Assembly (NCBI GenBank): GCA_037389465.1
Contig: JAZARR010000201.1
Coordinates: forward strand, 1,798,001-1,862,000
From: Baylisascaris procyonis
Taxonomy: Eukaryota; Nematoda; Chromadorea; Rhabditida; Ascarididae
Reading direction: 5' to 3'
DNA length: 64,000 nucleotides
This document shows, piece by piece, positions 46,501-61,007 of this stretch (the stretch's first letter is position 1; each line of letters begins with the position of its first letter). Below the pieces are notes generated by a model. The model was given only the letters and a program-made list of their open reading frames with translations, had not been told where the DNA came from and did no database searches. Made by a program: the position numbers and the translations under genes.

Positions 46501-49500
46501 TGCTGATTGATGTGAAAAGTAGGAATATATAGGTCCAGGAATCTTGCACTTTTATATAATTTTCCTCTAATTGATATTTCTGAACATTTTTCTAAGCAGC
46601 GGTTAGGCTTATGCGTTTATGGTTTACTTTTTAGACAGAACTTCAGAAGCTCTATCGAACGATATATAGATCATCAGATTTCGAATGGGAACTTGAAAAC
46701 CGGTACGATCGACCCGAATTTCTTAAATCTCGATTTTTGCAGTATCGGGGGTCCTCGTTCTCGGCTCCTATCACATATGTTGCTCAATGGTCTTTTGTTT
46801 TGTCATCAGCTCGCCGAGCCTTCTCGAACGGTATGTAGGCTTCTCCGCGTGGGCTAACAGGAGCCGAGAAAAAAGATCCCAAAAAGTGCAATTTTTCGAT
46901 CGTAAGGGGGTACCACATGGAAAATTTGGAAAAATATTTTTTCCCTCCGATTTCGATGATTTTCTTATCAAACGATAGAGCTTGATGGAGTGATTATGGA
47001 TATGCTCTTCGTTTGCTGACTGATGTGAAAAGTAGGAATATATAGGTCCAGGAATCTTGCACTTTTATATAATTTTCCTCTAATTGATATTTCTGAACTT
47101 TTTTCTAAGCAGTGGTTAGGCTTATGCGTTTATGGTTTACTTTCTTAGACAGAACTTCAGAAGCTCTATCGAGCGATCTATAGATCATCAGATTTCGAAT
47201 GGGAACTTGAAAACCGGTACGATCGACCCGAATTTCTTAAATCTCGATTTTTGCAGTATCGGGGGTCCTCGTTCTCGGCTCCTATCACATATGTTGCTCA
47301 ATGGTCTTTTGTTTTGTCATCAGCTCGCCGAGCCTTCTCGAACGGTATGTAGGCTTCTCCGCGTGGGCTAACAGGAGCCGAGAAAAAAGACCCCAAAAAG
47401 TGCAATTTTTCGATCGTAAGGGGGTACCACATGGAAAATTTGGAAAAATATTTTTTCCCTCCGATTTCGATGATTTTCTAATCAAACGATAGAGCTTGAT
47501 GGAGTGATTATGGATATGCTCTTCGTTTGCTGACTGATGTGAAAAGTAGGAATATATAGGTCCAGGAATCTTGCACTTTTATATAATTTTCCTCTAATTG
47601 ATATTTCTGAACTTTTTTCTAAGCAGTGGTTAGGCTTATGCGTTTATGGTTTACTTTCTTAGACAGAACTTCAGAAGCTCTATCGAACGATCTATAGATC
47701 ATCAGATTTCGAATGGGAACTTGAAAACCGGTACGATCGACCCGAATTTCTTAAATCTCGATTTTTGCAGTATCGGGGGTCCTCGTTCTCGGCTCCTATC
47801 ACATATGTTGCTCAATGGTCTTTTGTTTTGTCATCAGTTCGCCGAGCCTTCTCGAACGGTATGTAGGCTTCTCCGCGTGGGCTAACAGGAGCCGAGAAAA
47901 AAGACCCCAAAAAGTGCAATTTTTCGATCGTAAGGGGGTACCACATGGAAAATTTGGAAAAATATTTTTTCCTCCGATTTCGATGATTTTCTTATCAAAC
48001 GATACAGCTTGATGAAGTGATTATGGATATGCGCGTCGTTTGCTGATTGATGTGAAAAGTAGGAATATATAGGTCCAGGAATCTTGCATTTTTATATAAT
48101 TTTCCTCTAATTGATATTTCTGAACTTTTTTCTAAGCAGTGGTTAGGCTTATGCGTTTATGGTTTACTTTTTAGACAGAACTTCAGAAGCTCTATCGAAC
48201 GATCTATAGATCATCAGATTTCGAATGGGAACTTGAAAACCGGTACGATCGACCCGAATTTCTTAAATCTCGATTTTTGCAGTATCGGGGGTCCTCGTTC
48301 TCGGCTCCTATCACATATGTTGCTCAATGGTCTTTTGTTTTGTCATCAGCTCGCCGAGCCTTCTCGAACGGTATGTAGGCTTCTCCGCGTGGGCTAACAG
48401 GAGCCGAGAAAAAAGATCCCAAAAAGTGCAATTTTTCGATCGTAAGGGGGTACCACATGGAAAATTTGGAAAAATATTTTTTCCCTCCGATTTCGATGAT
48501 TTTCTTATCAAACGATAGAGCTTGATGGAGTGATTATGGATATGCTCTTCGTTTGCTGATTGATGTGAAAAGTAGGAATATATAGGTCCAGGAATCTTGC
48601 ACTTTTATATAATTTTCCTCTAATTGATATTTCTGAACATTTTTCTAAGCAGCGGTTAGGCTTATGCGTTTATGGTTTACTTTTTAGACAGAACTTCAGA
48701 AGCTCTATCGAACGATCTATAGATCATCAGATTTCGAATGGGAACTTGAAAACCGGTACGATCGACCCGAATTTCTTAAATCTCGATTTTTGCAGTATCG
48801 GGGATCCTCGTTCTCGGCTCCTATCGCATATGTTGCTCAATGGTCTTTTGTTTTGTCATCAGCTCGCCGAGCCTTCTCGAACGGTATGTAGGCTTCTCCG
48901 CGTGGGCTAACAGGAACCGAGAAAAAAGATCCCAAAAAGTGCAATTTTTCGATCGTAAGGGGGTACCACATGGAAAATTTGGAAAAATATTTTTTCCCTC
49001 CGATTTCGATGATTTTCTTATCAAACGATAGAGCTTGATGGAGTGATTACGGATATGCTCTTCGTTTGCTGATTGATGTGAAAAGTAGGAATATATAGGT
49101 CCAGGAATCTTGCATTTTTATATAATTTTCCTCTAATTGATATTTCTGAACTTTTTTCTAAGCAGTGGTTAGGCTTATGCGTTCATGGTTTACTTTTTTA
49201 GACAGAACTTCAGAAGCTCTATCGAACGATATATAGATCATCAGATTTCGAATGGGAACTTGAAAACCGGTACGATCGACCCGAATTTCTTAAATCTCGA
49301 TTTTTGCAGTATCGGGGATCCTCGTTCTCGGCTCCTATCGCATATGTTGCTCAATGGTCTTTTGTTTTGTCATCAGCTCGCCGAGCCTTCTCGAACGGTA
49401 TGTAGGCTTCTCCGCGTGGGCTAACAGGAGCCGAGAAAAAAGATCCCAAAAAGTGCAATTTTTCGATCGTAAGGGGGTACCACATGGAAAATTTGGAAAA

Positions 49501-52500
49501 ATATTTTTTCCCTCCGATTTCGATGATTTTCTTATCAAACGATAGAGCTTGATGAAGTGATTATGGATATGCGCGTCGTTTGCTGATTGATGTGAAAAGT
49601 AGGAATATATAGGTCCAGGAATCTTGCATTTTTATATAATTTTCCTCTAATTGATATTTCTGAACTTTTTTCTAAGCAGTGGTTAGGCTTATGCGTTTAT
49701 GGTTTACTTTTTAGACAGAACTTCAGAAGCTCTATCGAACGATCTATAGATCATCAGATTTCGAATGGGAACTTGAAAACCGGTACGATCGACCCGAATT
49801 TCTTAAATCTCGATTTTTGCAGTATCGGGGGTCCTCGTTCTCGGCTCCTATCACATATGTTGCTCAATGGTCTTTTGTTTTGTCATCAGCTCGCCGAGCC
49901 TTCTCGAACGGTATGTAGGCTTCTCCGCGTGGGCTAACAGGAGCCGAGAAAAAAGATCCCAAAAAGTGCAATTTTTCGATCGTAAGGGGGTACCACATGG
50001 AAAATTTGGAAAAATATTTTTTCCCTCCGATTCCGATGATTTTCTAATCAAACGATAGAGCTTGATGGAGTGATTATGGATATGCGCTTCGTTTGCTGAT
50101 TGATGTGAAAAGTAGGAATATATAGGTCCAGGAATCTTGCACTTTTATATAATTTTCCTCTAATTGATATTTCTGAACTTTTTTCTAAGCAGTGGTTAGG
50201 CTTATGCGTTTATGGTTTACTTTTTAGACAGAACTTCAGAAGCTCTATCGAACGATCTATAGATCATCAGATTTCGAATGGGAACTTGAAAACCGGTACG
50301 ATCGACCCGAATTTCTTAAATCTCGATTTTTGCAGTATCGGGGGTCCTCGTTCTCGGCTCCTATCACATATGTTGCTCAATGGTCTTTTGTTTTGTCATC
50401 AGCTCGCCGAGCCTTCTCGAACGGTATGTAGGCTTCTCCGCGTGGGCTAACAGGAGCCGAGAAAAAAGATCCCAAAAAGTGCAATTTTTCGATCGTAAGG
50501 GGGTACCACATGGAAAATTTGGAAAAATATTTTTTCCCTCCGATTTCGATGATTTTCTTAATCAAACGATAGAGCTTGATGGAGTGATTATGGATATGCT
50601 CTTCGTTTGCTGACTGATGTGAAAAGTAGGAATATATAGGTCCAGGAATCTTGCACTTTTATATAATTTTCCTCTAATTGATATTTCTGAACTTTTTTCT
50701 AAGCAGTGGTTAGGCTTATGCGTTTATGGTTTACTTTTTTAGACAGAACTTCAGAAGCTCTATCGAACGATCTATAGATCATCAGATTTCGAATGGGAAC
50801 TTGAAAACCGGTACGATCGACCCGAATTTCTTAAATCTCGATTTTTGCAGTATCGGGGGTCCTCGTTCTCGGCTCCTATCACATATGTTGCTCAATGGTC
50901 TTTTGTTTTGTCATCAGCTCGCCGAGCCTTCTCGAACGGTATGTAGGCTTCTCCGCGTGGGCTAACAGGAGCCGAGAAAAAAGATCCCAAAAAGTGCAAT
51001 TTTTCGATCGTAAGGGGGTACCACATGGAAAATTTGGAAAAATATTTTTTCCCTCCGATTTCAATGATTTTCTTATCAAACGATAGAGCTTGATGGAGTG
51101 ATTATGGATATGCTCTTCGTTTGCTGACTGATGTGAAAAGTAGGAATATATAGGTCCAGGAATCTTGCACTTTTATATAATTTTCCTCTAATTGATATTT
51201 CTGAACTTTTTTCTAAGCAGTGGTTAGGCTTATGCGTTTATGGTTTACTTTTTTAGACAGAACTTCAGAAGCTCTATCGAACGATCTATAGATCATCAGA
51301 TTTCGAATGGGAACTTGAAAACCGGTACGATCGACCCGAATTTCTTAAATCTCGATTTTTGCAGTATCGGGGGTCCTCGTTCTCGGCTCCTATCACATAT
51401 GTTGCTCAATGGTCTTTTGTTTTGTCATCAGCTCGCCGAGCCTTCTCGAACGGTATGTAGGCTTCTCCGCGTGGGCTAACAGGAGCCGAGAAAAAAGATC
51501 CCAAAAAGTGCAATTTTTCGATCGTAAGGGGGTACCACATGGAAAATTTGGAAAAATATTTTTTCCCTCCGATTTCGATGATTTTCTTATCAAACGATAG
51601 AGCTTGATGAAGTGATTATGGATATGCGCGTCGTTTGCTGATTGATGTGAAAAGTAGGAATATATAGGTCCAGGAATCTTGCATTTTTATATAATTTTCC
51701 TCTAATTGATATTTCTGAACTTTTTTCTAAGCAGTGGTTAGGCTTATGCGTTTATGGTTTACTTTTTAGACAGAACTTCAGAAGCTCTATCGAACGATCT
51801 ATAGATCATCAGATTTCGAATGGGAACTTGAAAACCGGTACGATCGACCCGAATTTCTTAAATCTCGATTTTTGCAGTATCGGGGGTCCTCGTTCTCGGC
51901 TGCTGTCACATATGTTGCTCAATGGTCTTTTGTTTTGTCATCAGCTCGCCGAGCCTTCTCGAACGGTATGTAGGCTTCTCCGCGTGGGCTAACAGGAGCC
52001 GAGAAAAAAGATCCCAAAAAGTGCAATTTTTCGATCGTAAGGGGGTACCACATGGAAAATTTGGAAAAATATTTTTTCCCTCCGATTTCGATGATTTTCT
52101 TATCAAACGATAGAGCTTGATGAAGTGATTATGGATATGCGCGTCGTTTGCTGATTGATGTGAAAAGTAGGAATATATAGGTCCAGGAATCTTGCATTTT
52201 TATATAATTTTCCTCTAATTGATATTTCTGAACTTTTTTCTAAGCAGTGGTTAGGCTTATGCGTTTATGGTTTACTTTTTAGACAGAACTTCAGAAGCTC
52301 TATCGAACGATCTATAGATCATCAGATTTCGAATGGGAACTTGAAAACCGGTACGATCGACCCGAATTTCTTAAATCTCGATTTTTGCAGTATCGGGGGT
52401 CCTCGTTCTCGGCTCCTATCACATATGTTGCTCAATGGTCTTTTGTTTTGTCATCAGCTCGCCGAGCCTTCTCGAACGGTATGTAGGCTTCTCCGCGTGG

Positions 52501-53530
52501 GCTAACAGGAGCCGAGAAAAAAGATCCCAAAAAGTGCAATTTTTCGATCGTAAGGGGGTACCACATGGAAAATTTGGAAAAATATTTTTTCCTCCGATTT
52601 CGATGATTTTCTTATCAAACGATAGAGCTTGATGAAGTGATTATGGATATGCGCGTCGTTTGCTGATTGATGTGAAAAGTAGGAATATATAGGTCCAGGA
52701 ATCTTGCATTTTTATATAATTTTCCTCTAATTGATATTTCTGAACTTTTTTCTAAGCAGTGGTTAGGCTTATGCGTTTATGGTTTACTTTTTAGACAGAA
52801 CTTCAGAAGCTCTATCGAACGATCTATAGATCATCAGATTTCGAATGGGAACTTGAAAACCGGTACGATCGACCCGAATTTCTTAAATCTCGATTTTTGC
52901 AGTATCGGGGGTCCTCGTTCTCGGCTCCTATCACATATGTTGCTCAATGGTCTTTTGTTTTGTCATCAGCTCGCCGAGCCTTCTCGAACGGTATGTAGGC
53001 TTCTCCGCGTGGGCTAACAGGAGCCGAGAAAAAAGATCCCAAAAAGTGCAATTTTTCGATCGTAAGGGGGTACCACATGGAAAATTTGGAAAAATATTTT
53101 TCCCTCCGATTTCGATGATTTTCTTATCAAACGATAGAGCTTGATGGAGTGATTATGGATATGCTCTTCGTTTGCTGATTGATGTGAAAAGTAGGAATAT
53201 ATAGGTCCAGGAATCTTGCATTTTTATATAATTTTCCTCTAATTGATATTTCTGAACTTTTTTCTAAGCAGTGGTTAGGCTTATGCGTTTATGGTTTACT
53301 TTTTAGACAGAACTTCAGAAGCTCTATCGAACGATCTATAGATCATCAGATTTCGAATGGGAACTTGAAAACCGGTACGATCGACCCGAATTTCTTAAAT
53401 CTCGATTTTTGCAGTATCGGGGGTCCTCGTTCTCGGCTCCTATCACATATGTTGCTCAATGGTCTTTTGTTTTGTCATCAGCTCGCCGAGCCTTCTCGAA
53501 CGGTATGTAGGCTTCTCCGCGTGGGCTAAC

Positions 53531-54056
53531 AGGAGCCGAGAAAAAAGATCCCAAAAAGTGCAATTTTTCGATCGTAAGGGGGTACCACATGGAAAATTTG
53601 GAAAAATATTTTTTCCCTCCGATTTCGATGATTTTCTAATCAAACGATAGAGCTTGATGGAGTGATTATGGATATGCTCTTCGTTTGCTGACTGATGTGA
53701 AAAGTAGGAATATATAGGTCCAGGAATCTTGCACTTTTATATAATTTTCCTCTAATTGATATTTCTGAACTTTTTTCTAAGCAGTGGTTAGGCTTATGCG
53801 TTTATGGTTTACTTTTTTAGACAGAACTTCAGAAGCTCTATCGAACGATCTATAGATCATCAGATTTCGAATGGGAACTTGAAAACCGGTACGATCGACC
53901 CGAATTTCTTAAATCTCGATTTTTGCAGTATCGGGGGTCCTCGTTCTCGGCTCCTATCACATATGTTGCTCAATGGTCTTTTGTTTTGTCATCAGCTCGC
54001 CGAGCCTTCTCGAACGGTATGTAGGCTTCTCCGCGTGGGCTAACAGGAGCCGAGAA
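53531..54056 (+). repeat. Nested inverted repeats within the 514-bp unit (representative)
   Basis: In this unit AGGAGCCGAGAA (53531-53542) and TTCTCGGCTCCT (53944-53955) are exact reverse complements. CGATAGAGCTT (53645-53655) and AAGCTCTATCG (53833-53843) are a second pair nested inside them. TTCTCGGCTCCT can instead pair with AGGAGCCGAGAA of the next unit (54045-54056) across an 89-nt loop. GATCTATAGATC within the exon-like segment is a further perfect palindrome. Confidence 0.7.
53821..54016 (+). CDS. Typical copy of the ABCG-like exon
   Basis: A representative near-consensus copy. From 53821 it is 196 nt, phase 0 to phase 1. From the second acceptor (53825) it is 192 nt, phase 1 to phase 1, and so frame-neutral if included, skipped or joined to another copy. 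A second AG after TTTTTGC (53927-53928) is a possible internal acceptor. Confidence 0.42.
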
Positions 54057-57000
54057 AAAAGATCCCAAAAAGTGCAATTTTTCGATCGTAAGGGGGTACC
54101 ACATGGAAAATTTGGAAAAATATTTTTTCCTCCGATTTCGATGATTTTCTTATCAAACGATAGAGCTTGATGGAGTGATTATGGATATGCTCTTCGTTTG
54201 CTGATTGATGTGAAAAGTAGGAATATATAGGTCCAGGAATCTTGCATTTTTATATAATTTTCCTCTAATTGATATTTCTGAACTTTTTTCTAAGCAGTGG
54301 TTAGGCTTATGCGTTTATGGTTTACTTTTTTAGACAGAACTTCAGAAGCTCTATCGAACGATCTATAGATCATCAGATTTCGAATGGGAACTTGAAAACC
54401 GGTACGATCGACCCGAATTTCTTAAATCTCGATTTTTGCAGTATCGGGGGTCCTCGTTCTCGGCTCCTATCACATATGTTGCTCAATGGTCTTTTGTTTT
54501 GTCATCAGCTCGCCGAGCCTTCTCGAACGGTATGTAGGCTTCTCCGCGTGGGCTAACAGGAGCCGAGAAAAAAGATCCCAAAAAGTGCAATTTTTCGATC
54601 GTAAGGGGGTACCACATGGAAAATTTGGAAAAATATTTTTTCCTCCGATTTCGATGATTTTCTTATCAAACGATAGAGCTTGATGAAGTGATTATGGATA
54701 TGCGCGTCGTTTGCTGATTGACGTGAAAAATAGGAATATATAGGTCCAGGAATCTTGCATTTTTATATAATTTTCCTCTAATTGATATTTCTGAACTTTT
54801 TTCTAAGCAGTGGTTAGGCTTATGCGTTTATGGTTTACTTTCTTAGACAGAACTTCAGAAGCTCTATCGAGCGATCTATAGATCATCAGATTTCGAATGG
54901 GAACTTGAAAACCGGTACGATCGACCCGAATTTCTTAAATCTCGATTTTTGCAGTATCGGGGGTCCTCGTTCTCGGCTCCTATCACATATGTTGCTCAAT
55001 GGTCTTTTGTTTTGTCATCAGCTCGCCGAGCCTTCTCGAACGGTATGTAGGCTTCTCCGCGTGGGCTAACAGGAGCCGAGAAAAAAGATCCCAAAAAGTG
55101 CAATTTTTCGATCGTAAGGGGGTACCACATGGAAAATTTGGAAAAATATTTTTTCCCTCCGATTTCGATGATTTTCTTATCAAACGATAGAGCTTGATGA
55201 AGTGATTATGGATATGCGCGTCGTTTGCTGATTGATGTGAAAAGTAGGAATATATAGGTCCAGGAATCTTGCATTTTTATATAATTTTCCTCTAATTGAT
55301 ATTTCTGAACTTTTTTCTAAGCAGTGGTTAGGCTTATGCGTTTATGGTTTACTTTTTAGACAGAACTTCAGAAGCTCTATCGAACGATCTATAGATCATC
55401 AGATTTCGAATGGGAACTTGAAAACCGGTACGATCGACCCGAATTTCTTAAATCTCGATTTTTGCAGTATCGGGGGTCCTCGTTCTCGGCTCCTATCACA
55501 TATGTTGCTCAATGGTCTTTTGTTTTGTCATCAGCTCGCCGAGCCTTCTCGAACGGTATGTAGGCTTCTCCGCGTGGGCTAACAGGAGCCGAGAAAAAAG
55601 ATCCCAAAAAGTGCAATTTTTCGATCGTAAGGGGGTACCACATGGAAAATTTGGAAAAATATTTTTTCCCTCCGATTTCGATGATTTTCTTATCAAACGA
55701 TACAGCTTGATGGAGTGATTATGGATATGCGCGTCGTTTGCTGATTGATGTGAAAAGTAGGAATATATAGGTCCAGGAATCTTGCATTTTTATATAATTT
55801 TCCTCTAATTGATATTTCTGAACTTTTTTCTAAGCAGTGGTTAGGCTTATGCGTTTATGGTTTACTTTTTTAGACAGAACTTCAGAAGCTCTATCGAACG
55901 ATATATAGATCATCAGATTTCGAATGGGAACTTGAAAACCGGTACGATCGACCCGAATTTCTTAAATCTCGATTTTTGCAGTATCGGGGGTCCTCGTTCT
56001 CGGCTCCTATCACATATGTTGCTCAATGGTCTTTTGTTTTGTCATCAGCTCGCCGAGCCTTCTCGAACGGTATGTAGGCTTCTCCGCGTGGGCTAACAGG
56101 AGCCGAGAAAAAAGATCCCAAAAAGTGCAATTTTTCGATCGTAAGGGGGTACCACATGGAAAATTTGGAAAAATATTTTTTCCCTCCGATTTCGATGATT
56201 TTCTTATCAAACGATAGAGCTTGATGAAGTGATTATGGATATGCGCGTCGTTTGCTGATTGACGTGAAAAATAGGAATATATAGGTCCAGGAATCTTGCA
56301 TTTTTATATAATTTTCCTCTAATTGATATTTCTGAACTTTTTTCTAAGCAGTGGTTAGGCTTATGCGTTTATGGTTTACTTTCTTAGACAGAACTTCAGA
56401 AGCTCTATCGAGCGATCTATAGATCATCAGATTTCGAATGGGAACTTGAAAACCGGTACGATCGACCCGAATTTCTTAAATCTCGATTTTTGCAGTATCG
56501 GGGGTCCTCGTTCTCGGCTCCTATCACATATGTTGCTCAATGGTCTTTTGTTTTGTCATCAGCTCGCCGAGCCTTCTCGAACGGTATGTAGGCTTCTCCG
56601 CGTGGGCCAACAGGAGCCGAGAAAAAAGACCCCAAAAAGTGCAATTTTTCGATCGTAAGGGGGTACCACATGGAAAATTTGGAAAAATATTTTTTCCCTC
56701 CGATTTCGATGATTTTCTAATCAAACGATAGAGCTTGATGGAGTGATTATGGATATGCTCCTCGTTTGCTGACTGATGTGAAAAGTAGGAATATATAGGT
56801 CCAGGAATCTTGCACTTTTATATAATTTTCCTCTAATTGATATTTCTGAACTTTTTTCTAAGCAGTGGTTAGGCTTATGCGTTCATGGTTTACTTGTTTA
56901 GACAGAACTTCAGAAGCTCTATCGAACGATATATAGATCATCAGATTTCGAATGGGAACTTGAAAACCGGTACGATCGACCCGAATTTCTTAAATCTCGA

Positions 57001-58957
57001 TTTTTGCAGTATCGGGGGTCCTCGTTCTCGGCTCCTATCACATATGTTGCTCAATGGTCTTTTGTTTTGTCATCAGCTCGCCGAGCCTTCTCGAACGGTA
57101 TGTAGGCTTCTCGGCGTGGGCTAACAGGAGCCGAGAAAAAAGATCCCAAAAAGTGCAATTTTTCGATCGTAAGGGGGTACCACATGGAAAATTTGGAAAA
57201 ATATTTTTTCCCTCCGATTTCGATGATTTTCTTATCAAACGATAGAGCTTGATGAAGTGATTATGGATATGCGCGTCGTTTGCTGATTGACGTGAAAAAT
57301 AGGAATATATAGGTCCAGGAATCTTGCATTTTTATATAATTTTCCTCTAATTGATATTTCTGAACTTTTTTCTAAGCAGTGGTTAGGCTTATGCGTTTAT
57401 GGTTTACTTTCTTAGACAGAACTTCAGAAGCTCTATCGAGCGATCTATAGATCATCAGATTTCGAATGGGAACTTGAAAACCGGTACGATCGACCCGAAT
57501 TTCTTAAATCTCGATTTTTGCAGTATCGGGGGTCCTCGTTCTCGGCTCCTATCACATATGTTGCTCAATGGTCTTTTGTTTTGTCATCAGCTCGCCGAGC
57601 CTTCTCGAACGGTATGTAGGCTTCTCCGCGTGGGCTAACAGGAGCCGAGAAAAAAGATCCCAAAAAGTGCAATTTTTCGATCGTAAGGGGGTACCACATG
57701 GAAAATATGGAAAAATATTTTTTCCCTCCGATTCCGATGATTTCCTAATCAAAAGATAGAGCTTGATGGAGTGATTATGGATATGCTCTTCGTTTGCTGA
57801 CTGATGTGAAAAGTAGGAATATATAGGTCCAGGAATCTCGCCTTTTTATATAATTTTCCTCTAATTGATATTTCTGAACATTTTTCTAAGCAGTGGTTAG
57901 GCTTATGCGTTTATGGTTTACTTTTTTAGACAGAACTTCAGAAGCTCTATCGAACGATCTATAGATCATCAGATTTCGAATGGGAACTTGAAAACCGGTA
58001 CGATCGACCCGAATTTCTTAAATCTCGATTTTTGCAGTATCGGGGGTCCTCGTTCTCGGCTCCTATCACATATGTTGCTCAATGGTCTTTTGTTTTGTCA
58101 TCAGCTCGCCGAGCCTTCTCGAACGGTATGTAGGCTTCTCCGCGTGGGCTAACAGGAGCCGAGAAAAAAGATCCCAAAAAGTGCAATTTTTCGATCGTGA
58201 GGGGGTACCACATGGAAAATTTGGAAAAATATTTTTTCCCTCCGATTTCGATGATTTTCTAATCAAACGATAGAGCTTGATGGAGTGATTATGGATATGC
58301 TCTTCGTTTGCTGACTGATGTGAAAAGTAGGAATATATAGGTCCAGGAATCTTGCACTTTTATATAATTTTCCTCTAATTGATATTTCTGAACTTTTTTC
58401 TAAGCAGTGGTTAGGCTTATGCGTTTATGGTTTACTTTTTTAGACAGAACTTCAGAAGCTCTATCGAACGATCTATGGATCATCAGATTTCGAATGGGAA
58501 CTTGAAAACCGGTACGATCGACCCGAATTTCTTAAATCTCGATTTTTGCAGTATCGGGGGTCCTCGTTCTCGGCTCCTATCGCATATGTTGCTCAATGGT
58601 CTTTTGTTTTGTCATCAGCTCGCCGAGCCTTCTCGAACGGTATGTAGGCTTCTCCGCGTGGGCTAACAGGAGCCGAGAAAAAAGATCCCAAAAAGTGCAA
58701 TTTTTCGATCGTAAGGGGGTACCACATGGAAAATTTGGAAAAATATTTTTTCCCTCCGATTCCGATGATTTTCTTATCAAACGATAGAGCTTCATGAAGT
58801 GATTATGGATATGGGCGTCGTTTGCTGATTGATGTGAAAAGTAGGAATATATAGGTCCAGGAATCTTGCATTTTTGTATAATTTTCCTCTAATTGATATT
58901 TCTGAACTTTTTTCTAAGCAGTGGTTAGGCTTATGCGTTTATGGTTTACTTTTTTAG

Positions 58958-59152
58958 ACAGAACTTCAGAAGCTCTATCGAACGATATATAGATCATCAG
59001 ATTTCGAGTGGGAACTTGAAAACCGGTACGATCGACCCGAATTTCTTAAATCTCGATTTTTGCAGTATCGGGGTCCTCGTTCTCGGCTGCTGTCACATAT
59101 GTTGCTCAATGGTCTTTTGTTTTGTCATCAGCTCGCCGAGCCTTCTCGGACG
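58958..59152 (+). pseudogene. ABCG-like exon copy with a 1-nt deletion
   Basis: Copy 41 has TATCGGGGTCC where the other copies have five G, near 59068-59072. This shifts the frame in the middle of the exon-like segment. The donor also carries GGACG in place of GAACG. Confidence 0.75.
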
Positions 59153-60494
59153 GTATGTAGGCTTCTCCGCGTGGGCTAACAGGAGCCGAGAAAAAAGATC
59201 CCAAAAAGTGCAATTTTTCGATCGTGAGGGGGTACCACATGGAAAAAAAGGAAAAATATTTTTTCCCTCCGATTCCGATGATTTTCTAATCAAAAGATAG
59301 AGCTTGATGGAGTGATTATGGATATGCTCTTCGTTTGCTGATTGATGTGAAAAGTAGGAATATATAGGTCCAGGAATCTCGCCTTTTTATATAATTTTCC
59401 TCTAATTGATATTTCTGAACTTTTTTCTAAGCAGTGGTTAGGCTTATGCGTTTATGGTTTACTTTTTTAGACAGAACTTCAGAAGCTCTATCGAACGATA
59501 TATAGATCATCAGATTTCGAATGGGAACTTGAAAACCGGTACGATCGACCCGAATTTCTTAAATCTCGATTTTTGCAGTATCGGGGGTCCTCGTTCTCGG
59601 CTCCTATCGCATATGTTGCTCAATGGTCTTTTGTTTTGTCATCAGCTCGCCGAGTCTTCTCGAACGGTATGTAGGCTTCTCCGCGTGGGCTAACAGGAGC
59701 CGAGAAAAAAGATCCCAAAAAGTGCAATTTTTCGATCGTAAGGGGGTACCACATGGAAAATTTGGAAAAATATTTTTTCCCTCCGATTCCGATGATTTTC
59801 TAATCAAAAGATAGAGCTTGATGGAGTGATTATGGATATGCTCTTCGTTTGCTGATTGATGTGAAAAGTAGGAATATATAGGTCCAGGAATCTTGCATTT
59901 TTATATAATTTTCCTCTAATAAATATTTCTGAACTTTTTGTAAGCAGTGGTTAGGCTTATGCGTTTATGGTTTACTTTTTTAGACAGAACTTCAGAAGCT
60001 CTATCGAACGATATATAGATCATCAGATTTCGAGTGGGAACTTGAAAACCGGTACGATCGACCCGAATTTCTTAAATCTCGATTTTTGCAGTATCGGGGG
60101 TCCTCGTTCTCGGCTCCTGTCACATATGTTGCTCAATGGTCTTTTGTTTTGTCATCAGCTCGCCGAGCCTTCTCGAACGGTATGTAGGCTTCTCCGCGTG
60201 GGCTAACAGGAGCGGAAAAAAGATCCGAAAAAGTGCAATTTTTCGATCGTAAGGGGGTACCACATGGAAAATTTGGAAAAATATTTTTTCCCTCCGATTC
60301 CGATGATTTTCTAATCAAAAGATAGAGCTTGATGGAGTGATTATGGATATGCTCTTCGTTTGCTGATTGATGTGAAAAGTAGGAATATATAGGTCCAGGA
60401 ATCTTGCATTTTTATATAATTTTCCTCTAATAAATATTTCTGAACTTTTTGTAAGCAGTGGTTAGGCTTATGCGTTTATGGTTTACTTTTTTAG

Positions 60495-60690
60495 ACAGAA
60501 CTTCAGAAGCTCTATCGAACGACATATAGATCATCAGATTTCGAGTGGGAACTTGAAAACCGGTACGATCGACCCGAATTTCTTAAATCTCGATTTTTGC
60601 AGTATCGGGGGTCCTCGTTCTCGGCTCCTATCACATATGTTGCTCAATGGTCTTTTGTTTTGTCATCAGCTCGCCGAGCCTTCTCGAACG
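60495..60690 (+). pseudogene. ABCG-like exon copy with GC donor
   Basis: Copy 44 reads AACG|GCATGT at 60687-60696, replacing the donor GT by GC. GC donors are occasionally used, so this copy is weakened rather than certainly dead. An I-to-T change (GACATATAG) is also present. Confidence 0.7.
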
Positions 60691-61007
60691 GCATGTAGGC
60701 TTCTCCGCGTGGGCTAACAGGAGCCGAGAAAAAAGATCCCAAATAGTGCAATTTTTAGATCGTAAGGGGGTACCACATGGAAAATTTGGAAAAATATTTT
60801 TTCCTCCGATTCCGATGATTTTCTAATCAAACGATAGAGCTTGATGGAGTGATTATGGATATGCTCTTCGTTTGGTGATTGATGTGAAAAGTAGGAATAT
60901 ATAGGTACAGGAATCTTGCATTTTTATATAATTTTCCTCTAATAAATATTTCTGAACCTTTTTCTAAGTAATGGTTAGGCTTATGCGTCTATTGTTTGCT
61001 TTTTTAG

